The notes below the pieces were generated by a model. It was not told where the DNA came from. It saw only the letters and a program-made list of their open reading frames with translations, and searched no databases. Of a DNA stretch of 44,171 nt, positions 7,793 to 15,639 are shown piece after piece. Every line of letters begins with the position of its first letter. Position 1 is the first letter of the stretch. The stretch is from Sphingobacteriaceae bacterium UBA6709 (lineage in GTDB: Bacteria; Bacteroidota; Bacteroidia; Sphingobacteriales; Sphingobacteriaceae), in the NCBI GenBank assembly GCA_002454425.1, contig DKIV01000046.1, positions 86,665-130,835 of the forward strand, read 5' to 3'. A program made the position numbers and the translations under genes.

Positions 7793-10700
7793 TTATTTAA
7801 CCGATTCTAAGTGGTCGGTTTCAGGAGTAGCTTTACGCGTTTTAGACCACATAGCATAAATTCCCGGAATAATAAACAGGGTAAGCACCAGCGAGAAGAT
7901 AGTTCCTCCGACAATTACTACCCCCATACCAATTCTGCTTGTTGCTGCTGCTCCCAGTGCCAGGGCGATGGGCAGTGCTCCGAGGGCAATAGCCAGACTC
8001 GTCATGAGGATAGGACGCAAGCGCGCTTCCGCAGCGGCCTCGATGGCTTCGAGCTTGTTCATGCCCTCCTCGCGAAGCTTATTAGCAAATTCGACAATCA
8101 AGATACCATTCTTTGTCACCAGACCAATAAGCATGATCGTTCCTATCTGGCTAAAGATGTTCCATGTCTGGCCGGTGAGCCACAGCGACATTAGGGCTCC
8201 CGCCACCGCCATAGGCACCGTTAGGATGATAATCAAAGGATCAACGAAACTTTCGAACTGTGCCGCGAGGATCAGATAGATAAGTAGGAGGGCTAAGCCA
8301 AAGGCGAACAAGGTGTTTGAGCCACTCTCCACGAAGTCCCGGGATTCTCCCGCAAGATCGGTGGAGAACGAATCATCCAACGTCTTTTTCGCTATGGCTT
8401 CCATGGCGGCGATACCATCGCCCATACTCTTCCCTGGCGCCAGACCTGCTGATACTGTTGCTGACAGGTAGCGATTGTTGTGATACAATTGCGGCGGACT
8501 ACTCTGTTCTTCCATTTTTACGAGGTTGTCCATCTGTATCAGCTGCCCTCCGCTACTCCGCACATATATAGAACTTAGATCAAGAGGTGTAGATCGATCT
8601 TGTCTGTCGAACTGCCCTATCACCTGGTATTGTTTACCATCTTTCATAAAGTAGGCGAAACGTTGTCCGCTTAGCGAAAGCTGCAGTGTTTGCGCTACAT
8701 CCAGTACCGATACGCCGAGGCTCTTTGCTTTATCGCGATCTATGGTAATGTTAATCTCGGGTTTGTTGAATTTTAGGTTTACATCACTCACCGTAAAGGT
8801 AGGGTCTTTAGAAACCGCATCCATGAAGACCGGGATCTTATCACGTAGTTTCTGGAAGTTCGGAGCCTGTATAATAAACTGCACCGGCAAGCCTCCGCGT
8901 CTGCTTACCGAGATTGTGGGTTGTTCTGTGATCAATGTTTTTCCCTCTGTGTAGCGGCGCGTGATACGCGTAAGTTGCTGAGCGATCTGATGCTGATCCC
9001 GATCCCTGTCTTCCGGATCTTTCAGTCGGATCAGTAAGCGTCCTGAATTTATTGACGACGAGCCAAAGCCGGGGGAGGTCATCACCAGATTCACATTCTT
9101 TTCCGGCACAGAGTCGTTTACCATCTTGGTAAGTTCCGCCATGTAACGGCTCATGTAGTCGTACGAAGCTCCTTCGGGAGCGCTCACGACACCTCGGAGA
9201 TAACTTCTGTCGTCGTAAGGAGCTGTTTCCTTTGGCAGTATTCCGTAAAATAATCCTATCAATGCCAGACATAAGAGAATGACTGGATAGCTTATCCATT
9301 TCTTCTTCATAAATGAAGAGAGCGCCTCGGCATAGCCCTTATTCATGCGTTCGAAGTATGGTTCCGTAAGTTCGTAGAACTTAGACTTTTTGTGGGTACC
9401 TCCCTTCATTAGGTAGGCATTGAGCATGGGTGTGAGCGTCAATGACACGAAGGCGGATATTAACACCGCGGCAGCGATTACTACGCCGAACTCTCTGAAG
9501 AGGCGACCGACAAAGCCTTCCAGGAAAATTACAGGAAGGAATACCGCGGCAAGCGTAATGGATATGGAAATTACAGGAATGAAAATTTCGTTAGCGCCCT
9601 TAATGGCGGCTTCGAAAGGCGTCATGCCTTCTTCTACCTTCTTAAAGATATTTTCCGTCACTACGATACCATCATCCACCACCAGACCTGTTGCGAGGAC
9701 GATTGCCAGGAGCGTAAGCACGTTCACGGAGAAGCCCATCAGATACATGATGAAGAACGAGGCAATGAGCGATACCGGGATGTCGATGAGCGGTCTGAAG
9801 GCAACACCCCAATCGCGAAAAAACAGATAGATGATGAATATTACCAGTACCAGTGACAGGATGATGGTTTCAGCAACTTCAGTAACCGACTTTTTGATAA
9901 ACTGAGTGTTGTCAACGGCCTTGGTAATTTTGAGATCTCCGGGAAGTTCCTTTTTCAGCTCCTCGAAACGCTTTTCAAAATTTGAGGCGATCTCAAGGTA
10001 GTTCGTGCCCGGCTGCGGTATTACCGCGAGCCCCACCATCGGCTTGCCCGACTCTGTCATTGCCGTTTCCAGATTCTCCGGCCCGAGGCTTGCCCGCCCG
10101 ATGTCGCTGAAGCGGATGATCTTATCGCCGACAGTTTTTATAATCAGGTTATTAAACTGATCTGCAGTAGCCAGGTTTCCCAATGTACGTACGCTGAGTT
10201 CAGTGTTAGCACCCGTAATCTTTCCGGAGGGGAGCTCTACGTTTTCCTGATTCAAGGCGGTTCTAACATCGCCTACGGTTACTCCATAGGAAGAAAGTTT
10301 TATGGGATCTATCCATAAGCGCATGGCATAACGTTTCTGGCCCCAGATCTGTACGCTGCTGACGCCGGGAATCGTTTGCAGTCTTTCCGCGATAACGTTT
10401 TCCGCATAGTCGCTCAGCTGCAGTTCATTTCGGGTGTCGCTGGATACGGTGATCGTGATGATGGGGTCAGAGTCAGCATCGGCCTTTGATACCACCGGAG
10501 GAGCATCGATATCCTGGGGAAGGCTGCGCGCCGCCTGCGACACCTTGTCGCGTACGTCGTTTGCCGCTTCTTCCAGATTCTTGTCAAGATTAAACTCGAT
10601 CGTGATATTGCTGGATCCCTGATTTGACGAGGAGGTGATGTTACGGATTCCATCGATGGAGTTTATAGATTTCTCCAGTGGCTCCGTGATCTGCGATTCG

Positions 10701-10876
10701 ATAATGTCGGGATTGGCACCTGTATAGCTAGTGCGTACCGAGATGATCGCCGGGTCAATAGAAGGGAATTCGCGAACGCCAAGAAAGGTGTATCCGATGA
10801 TGCCAAAAAGAATCAGCAGCAGGTTCAGGACGATTGTCAAAACCGGCCTCTTTACGCTTATGGTCGATAAACTCAT
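7793..10876 (-). CDS. RND-family efflux permease (AcrB/HAE1-like)
   Basis: The inner-membrane proton-driven pump of the tripartite system, 1027 residues, full length for AcrB-like transporters. Visible features are TM1 (about 9-30), the porter domain with DPAIISVRTSYTGANPDIIE, and the TM4 proton-relay pair D401-D402 in LATGLVVDDGIVVTEN. Two large periplasmic loops and the second TM block follow, ending with LVTKNGILIVEFANKLREEG, which carries the partner lysine. The predicted substrate range is hydrophobic or drug-like compounds (HAE type) rather than metals: the TM4 motif is DD, and no heavy-metal signature was noticed. It lies between the adaptor (44-bp gap) and TolC (7-bp gap). Confidence 0.95.
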   Translation of the reverse strand: MSLSTISVKRPVLTIVLNLLLILFGIIGYTFLGVREFPSIDPAIISVRTSYTGANPDIIESQITEPLEKSINSIDGIRNITSSSNQGSSNITIEFNLDKNLEEAANDVRDKVSQAARSLPQDIDAPPVVSKADADSDPIITITVSSDTRNELQLSDYAENVIAERLQTIPGVSSVQIWGQKRYAMRLWIDPIKLSSYGVTVGDVRTALNQENVELPSGKITGANTELSVRTLGNLATADQFNNLIIKTVGDKIIRFSDIGRASLGPENLETAMTESGKPMVGLAVIPQPGTNYLEIASNFEKRFEELKKELPGDLKITKAVDNTQFIKKSVTEVAETIILSLVLVIFIIYLFFRDWGVAFRPLIDIPVSLIASFFIMYLMGFSVNVLTLLAIVLATGLVVDDGIVVTENIFKKVEEGMTPFEAAIKGANEIFIPVISISITLAAVFLPVIFLEGFVGRLFREFGVVIAAAVLISAFVSLTLTPMLNAYLMKGGTHKKSKFYELTEPYFERMNKGYAEALSSFMKKKWISYPVILLCLALIGLFYGILPKETAPYDDRSYLRGVVSAPEGASYDYMSRYMAELTKMVNDSVPEKNVNLVMTSPGFGSSSINSGRLLIRLKDPEDRDRDQHQIAQQLTRITRRYTEGKTLITEQPTISVSRRGGLPVQFIIQAPNFQKLRDKIPVFMDAVSKDPTFTVSDVNLKFNKPEINITIDRDKAKSLGVSVLDVAQTLQLSLSGQRFAYFMKDGKQYQVIGQFDRQDRSTPLDLSSIYVRSSGGQLIQMDNLVKMEEQSSPPQLYHNNRYLSATVSAGLAPGKSMGDGIAAMEAIAKKTLDDSFSTDLAGESRDFVESGSNTLFAFGLALLLIYLILAAQFESFVDPLIIILTVPMAVAGALMSLWLTGQTWNIFSQIGTIMLIGLVTKNGILIVEFANKLREEGMNKLEAIEAAAEARLRPILMTSLAIALGALPIALALGAAATSRIGMGVVIVGGTIFSLVLTLFIIPGIYAMWSKTRKATPETDHLESVK

Positions 10877-10920
10877 GTTTTATCTCAATAGGTATTATAA
10901 GTAACTAAATCAGCAAAAAG

Positions 10921-11994
10921 CTAGTTGGTATTTTTCTTTACCTGAGGTTTTACCTTACTTCCCTCTTTCAACGTCATCAGTCCGGTAGTAATTACGGTAT
11001 CACCATTTTGTAGTCCCTCGGTAACAATCACACTGCTATCTGTACGGGTAGTTGTTGATATGCGAACTTCCTTCACGAGGCCATTCTTGCTAACAAGCAC
11101 TTGCTTTCCGTCCTGAACAGGAATTACCGCCTGTGTAGGTATAAGGATCGCATTGTTGATGGTGGTAAGAGGCAGATCAATGGAAGCGAAAGATCCCGGT
11201 ATGAGGTTCCCCGTAGGATTGGGAGCCTTCGCCCGTAGCTGAAGCGTTCTTGTTGTTTCATCGATCCGCGGTTCAATAGCATATATCTTCGCGTCATATT
11301 TTTTGTCAGATCCCGATACAGAGAAGCGGATCGCACTGCCATTTTTCAGCATAGACGCATATTTCTCGGGCACCGTAAAGGTGATCTTTACCGGGTCGCT
11401 GCTCACCAGGCTGGCAATGATATTTGTAGGACTCACATAATCGCCCAGGGATACTTCGCGCAGGCCAATTCTGCCACTAAAAGGAGCCCGGATCTCCGTC
11501 TTTGCAATTTGGGCGCGAATGAGCTGTGTTTGCGCTTTCAGCGCTTTATAGTCAGCAAGCGCCTGATCATGCTCTTCCCTGCTTATCGCTTCTTTTGCGA
11601 ACAGCTGGCGGGCACGCTCTTCTGTTTCGCCGGCAAGGTTTTCCCGGGTAACGGCCTGTGCCAGTTGCGCACGCAGCTCAGAATCGTCTATTTTAATGAG
11701 GCGCTGTCCGCGGGAGACCGTTGTGCCTTCGTTAAAATCAATAGACTTAATCAGACCCTGCACTTCGGGTCTGATCTGTACCTGCTCATTAGCTTCAATG
11801 GAGCCTGTTACAGTGATCTTATTAGAGAAATCCTGTATTTTAACTACCACAGCATCTACGGTAGGCGCTTTAGCCGCACCTCCTTTAACGCCCTTGTCTG
11901 AAGCTTCGGTGTCTTTGTTCTTAGTGATTCTATAAGTTACCAGGGCCCCAAGGCCTATAACCAGAATTGCGTAAACGATGTATCTTGTTTTCAT
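10921..11994 (-). CDS. RND efflux periplasmic adaptor subunit (membrane fusion protein)
   Basis: The adaptor that bridges RND pump and TolC. I choose ATG 11994 (MKTRYIVYAILVIGLGALV), giving 357 residues with an N-terminal membrane anchor; the longer frame to 12084 would overlap the peptidase gene by 86 bp. Order of features: anchor (1-20), the first lipoyl-like half with ITVTGSIEANEQVQIRPEV, GLIKSIDFNEGTTVSRGQRL, a helical hairpin (about 105-150) and the second half with KTEIRAPFSGRIGLREVSLG. The beta-barrel (SDPVKITFTVPEK) and the membrane-proximal domain (IPTQAVIPVQDGKQVLV) complete it. It starts only 4 bp after the M61 peptidase stop, so the two are almost certainly co-transcribed. Confidence 0.92.
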   Translation of the reverse strand: MKTRYIVYAILVIGLGALVTYRITKNKDTEASDKGVKGGAAKAPTVDAVVVKIQDFSNKITVTGSIEANEQVQIRPEVQGLIKSIDFNEGTTVSRGQRLIKIDDSELRAQLAQAVTRENLAGETEERARQLFAKEAISREEHDQALADYKALKAQTQLIRAQIAKTEIRAPFSGRIGLREVSLGDYVSPTNIIASLVSSDPVKITFTVPEKYASMLKNGSAIRFSVSGSDKKYDAKIYAIEPRIDETTRTLQLRAKAPNPTGNLIPGSFASIDLPLTTINNAILIPTQAVIPVQDGKQVLVSKNGLVKEVRISTTTRTDSSVIVTEGLQNGDTVITTGLMTLKEGSKVKPQVKKNTN

Positions 11995-11998
11995 GATT

Positions 11999-13795
11999 TT
12001 AAAGTCCCAGCCATTTTTTTCGGATCTGCATTTGAGCAGCCGTGGCATTTTTGTCGGCAACAATGCGATATTTCGCGGTGTCATCAGTTTTCAGGGTGAT
12101 AACACATTTCTTTATCAGTCCATCGCGGGCAACCAGCATTTCCATTTTATCCCCCGCTTTCTTAAAGCTTAAGAGATTGTCCAGTTCCGCCTTGTCATTG
12201 ATCCTGTTACCATCAGCAGCTATTAACTCATCATTAACGTTCAATCCGCCGATCCAGGCAGCAGAAGCTCTTTCCACACCGGTAATCGTCAATTTAGCAG
12301 TAGTAGCGCTAAGAGTAAGTCCCGTGCTCAGCTTGCTGCTACCTTCGTTATCATTGATAATCGTTAATCCGGCGTGTCCAAGATGCACACCATATTGAAT
12401 TGGCGATGTACCATTTACGTAGTCGCGATAGAAATTGTCAAGATTCAATCCCGACATCTTTTCTGCCATTGCCTTAAACTCTTCGCCCGTGTAGCCGCGT
12501 TGTTGTTTCTTATAGTACTCGTCATACATTGCTTTCATCACTTCGGCGAGACCGGTCTTAGCATTGGTAGCATGCAGGATTTCCAGATCGAGCATCGCGC
12601 CCAGCACCGCGCCTTTGTTATAGTATGAAATTCCTGTGTTTTTTGAATTTTCGTTAGGACGGTAATATTTGATCCACGCATCAAATGACGACTCTGTTAC
12701 CGGCTGAACTTTCGCTCCCGGCTGATTGCTGACAATGTTGATGTCCTCGCATAGAACCTCCAGATATTTCTCAGGGGTGTAAGCTGCGGTATGGCATAAG
12801 ATCAGATTGTCATAATAGGCAGTAAATCCTTCGGCAATCCATAGCTCACGAGTATAATTCTCATTAGAATAATCGAAAGGTCCCAATGCTTTTGGACGCA
12901 GTCTTTTCACATTCCATAAGTGGAAGTATTCGTGAGCAACAAGGCCAAGAAAAGATTTATAACCTTTATCAGTGCTATAGGCAAGGCGAGAGGCTCCGAG
13001 TACGGTAGAGTTAAGATGCTCTAGTCCGCCACCGCCTTTTTGATAATTGTGGACGATGAAAACGTATTTCTTGTTAGGATTTTCGCCGTATATAGCGCTC
13101 TCTTTTTCTATGATACGCTTCATATCTTCAGCAAGACGAAGCTTGTCGTAGTTTCCGCCGCCTACCATCGCCACCTCGTGATGAACCCCGGCCGCGTCAA
13201 ATTCGAAAACATCCTGATTGCCAATTTCAAGAGGCGTGTCAAAGAGAATGTCGAAGTCCTTCGCCCGGAAAGTGTTAGCCTTGCCACTTACTACATCCAG
13301 ACCAGTAGAGATCTTTTTCCAATCTTTAAAAGGAGTGACGCTCACCGTCACGGGCATATTTATTTTATCTGCCGGATACATGAAAATTCCGGTAGGCGAT
13401 AAGAAAGCATGAGCTTCATCAACGAAGCTGGTTCTCACCGATATTTCGAAACAGTAGACACGATAGTTGATCTTTATGGCTCCGCGAGAAGGGTTGTCGA
13501 TGCGCCAGGTATTCTTGTTCAGCTTAACGGTGGTCAAGGCTTTTTTATCAGCACCCTGGGCACTGAAGCTCTCCACATTCTTTGAAAATTCCCGTACCAG
13601 ATAAGATCCAGGAGCCCATACCGGCATTTTAACTTCCGTAAAATCGGCGGTATTTCCATCGAGGGTCATTTCAATATCGGCATAGTGTGCCTGTGGCTCA
13701 GAAAAAGATACATGGAAAGCTACAGAGCTTTGCGCATAAGTTTCATCCAGAGAAGCTATCATAATAAACAGTGCAATAATTAAATATTTGTTCAT
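11999..13795 (-). CDS. M61-family metallopeptidase with C-terminal PDZ domain (glycyl aminopeptidase-like)
   Basis: A 598-residue secreted or periplasmic zinc peptidase. It has a signal peptide (MNKYLIIALFIMIASLDETYAQ), an N-terminal beta domain (about 25-200), the substrate-loop-like GGGGLEH (254-260), and the zinc motif HEYFH at 288-292 followed by LWNVKRLRPK. The third-ligand region is ELWIAEGFTAYY (E322), and a C-terminal PDZ domain contains AAWIGGLNVNDELIAADGNRI (about 510-530). Length and order match the M61 family, whose members cleave glycine- or alanine-rich peptides. It is the first gene of the efflux operon, with 4 bp to the adaptor. A functional tie to the pump is inference only. 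Confidence 0.93.
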   Translation of the reverse strand: MNKYLIIALFIMIASLDETYAQSSVAFHVSFSEPQAHYADIEMTLDGNTADFTEVKMPVWAPGSYLVREFSKNVESFSAQGADKKALTTVKLNKNTWRIDNPSRGAIKINYRVYCFEISVRTSFVDEAHAFLSPTGIFMYPADKINMPVTVSVTPFKDWKKISTGLDVVSGKANTFRAKDFDILFDTPLEIGNQDVFEFDAAGVHHEVAMVGGGNYDKLRLAEDMKRIIEKESAIYGENPNKKYVFIVHNYQKGGGGLEHLNSTVLGASRLAYSTDKGYKSFLGLVAHEYFHLWNVKRLRPKALGPFDYSNENYTRELWIAEGFTAYYDNLILCHTAAYTPEKYLEVLCEDINIVSNQPGAKVQPVTESSFDAWIKYYRPNENSKNTGISYYNKGAVLGAMLDLEILHATNAKTGLAEVMKAMYDEYYKKQQRGYTGEEFKAMAEKMSGLNLDNFYRDYVNGTSPIQYGVHLGHAGLTIINDNEGSSKLSTGLTLSATTAKLTITGVERASAAWIGGLNVNDELIAADGNRINDKAELDNLLSFKKAGDKMEMLVARDGLIKKCVITLKTDDTAKYRIVADKNATAAQMQIRKKWLGL

Positions 13796-14118
13796 ATCAG
13801 CGCAAACTTAGGCAAAATGATATATTCCCCCTGTCGTTTTGTGTGTTCATGTATAAAAAACATCGTTTTTCTTGTGAAATAAGCTAAAATGAGCCGCTCT
13901 AAGGTTGAATTTCAAAGTTATAACAACGGAGCCTGTGCCCTGCAGGCCGGGGGTTTGAGTGGATAGATGGTAAAAGGTTTAATCAAATTTTGAACAAAAA
14001 GTATTTTTTTATGTTTTCAGAGCATTCTGTGTGACTAATTTGCGATGTTACCGCTCGTAATTCCCGGGGAATGTTCGCCCATTTTTTCTATTAAACAATT
14101 TTAACTTACCTTCGCTTT
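13796..14118. other. Divergent promoter region between the M61/RND operon and lutB
   Basis: No gene is seen. On the minus strand TAAGTTTG (13803-13810) is a good -7 element lying 7 nt before the M61 start, without a clear -33 box. On the plus strand there is TAATTTG (14036-14042), a perfect 13-bp palindrome ATTCCC-G-GGGAAT (14060-14072), and TACCTTCG (14107-14114) only 4 nt before the lutB ATG. Confidence 0.4.
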
Positions 14119-15495
14119 ATGACAAAGTTTGCAGAGGATTTCCTGAAAGCTGCTGAGGAAAAGTCGTTTGATCTTGATCATCGGCGCGTGATAAATTTTA
14201 ATATCGGCAGATATCATACGGCCGTTTCGCGCGGGCTCTCAAAGCTCTATGATCTTGAAAATTCCCGGCGAAAAGCGCATAGCATCAAATGGAAGGTCGT
14301 GGAAAATCTGGATAAGATGCTTTTGGAATTCGAAGCAAACTTTCAGAAACGAGGAGGAAAAGTTATCTGGGCAAATACTGTTGAAGAAGCTCAGGACGAA
14401 ATATTGAAGATTCTCCGTAAGGCACATGCCCGGTCGGTGATCAAGTCAAAATCTATGACTACGGAGGAGATTCATTTAAATGAGTTTCTCGCTGAGCATG
14501 ATATTGAATCCGTAGAAAGTGATCTCGGTGAATACATCGTTCAGCTGCTGGGGCAGAAGCCCTATCATATAGTCACGCCGGCGATGCATCTTAGTAAGGA
14601 AGATATTGCCAAACTCTTTCATGAGAAGTTCGGTACGCCCATTACTGCAACGCCTCAGGAGCTTACGCAAAAGGCCCGGGAGCTGTTACGAGAGAAGTAT
14701 CTTAAGGCGGATGTAGGAATTACGGGGGCTAATTTCCTTATCTCTGAAACGGGGAGTGTCTCCGTTACAGAAAACGAAGGAAACGCCCGCTTATCTACCA
14801 CCTTTCCCAAAATACATATCACCCTTGCGGGGATTGAGAAAATCATTCCTACGCTCGCCGATCTGGATCTTTTCCTGCCGCTGTTGGCTACTCATGGAAC
14901 AGGACAGAATCTGACGGTGTATAACACGATCCTGAGTGGTCCGCGACAAGAGAGCGAAAGCGATGGCCCCGAGGAAATGTATGTTATTCTTCTTGATAAC
15001 GGGCGTAGCACCCTTTTGGCGCATAAGGAGCAACGGCAAGCCCTTAACTGCATTCGTTGCGGAGCCTGTCTTAATGCCTGTCCGGTATATAAGAATGTAG
15101 GTGGCCATACTTATCAGACAACTTACAGCGGACCCATTGGGTCTGTAATTACGCCTCATTTTAAAGGTATGGAGGATTTTAAGCATCTCAGCTATGCTTC
15201 CAGCTTATGTGGGAAATGCTCTGAAGTATGCCCGGTAAAGATTGACATCCATAAGATGCTGCTGCTAAACCGTCGTGAGGCTGTTACGGAGGGACATGTG
15301 TCGACGGCTGAGAAAATTGGCTGGAAGGGCTGGAAGTTCGCCATGCTTAAGAGAAGTCGTGTTGACATGGTGGGCGGAGGTCTTAAGAACTGGTTTATGA
15401 AAACCTTCTTTAAGAAGAGTTGGGGTAAACACAGAGAACTGCCGGAGGTGGCTGAAAAGTCATTCGCAAAAATTAAGGATAAAGAGGAATTGTAA
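14119..15495 (+). CDS. lutB: LutB/LldF-family L-lactate oxidation iron-sulfur protein
   Basis: A 458-residue cytoplasmic Fe-S protein. The first part carries the LUD domain (ITGANFLISETGSVSVTENEG at about 201-221 and TLADLDLFLPLLATHGTGQ). Two cluster-binding motifs follow: CIRCGACLNACP with Cys 311, 314, 317 and 321, and CGKCSEVCP with Cys 364, 367 and 371. In Bacillus and relatives LutA, LutB and LutC together oxidise L-lactate to pyruvate. Here neither lutA nor lutC is adjacent: the next gene is maeB, 144 bp away, and the upstream gene is divergent. Either the partners lie elsewhere or this copy serves another oxidation. Length is normal for the family. Confidence 0.9.
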   Translation: MTKFAEDFLKAAEEKSFDLDHRRVINFNIGRYHTAVSRGLSKLYDLENSRRKAHSIKWKVVENLDKMLLEFEANFQKRGGKVIWANTVEEAQDEILKILRKAHARSVIKSKSMTTEEIHLNEFLAEHDIESVESDLGEYIVQLLGQKPYHIVTPAMHLSKEDIAKLFHEKFGTPITATPQELTQKARELLREKYLKADVGITGANFLISETGSVSVTENEGNARLSTTFPKIHITLAGIEKIIPTLADLDLFLPLLATHGTGQNLTVYNTILSGPRQESESDGPEEMYVILLDNGRSTLLAHKEQRQALNCIRCGACLNACPVYKNVGGHTYQTTYSGPIGSVITPHFKGMEDFKHLSYASSLCGKCSEVCPVKIDIHKMLLLNRREAVTEGHVSTAEKIGWKGWKFAMLKRSRVDMVGGGLKNWFMKTFFKKSWGKHRELPEVAEKSFAKIKDKEEL

Positions 15496-15639
15496 GCGTA
15501 ACGTCAGCTTGATAATAAATTGCGTTTTCATGCATTGCTAAGGGCTAAAGTTTAGATATTTGGTTAAACAATCATTATACGCTTACTTCATATAAGGAAT
15601 TATTAGCGACGCATAGTTCGCTGTCAAAGTACTACATTT

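Noticed and set aside
11995..12084. N-terminal extension of the RND adaptor
   Set aside because: It would overlap the M61 gene by 86 bp and precede an ordinary membrane-anchor start at 11994.
15493..15590. Inverted repeat TAAGCGTA ... TACGCTTA between lutB and maeB
   Set aside because: Only 8-bp arms about 80 bp apart, with no promoter or T-run relation; likely chance.
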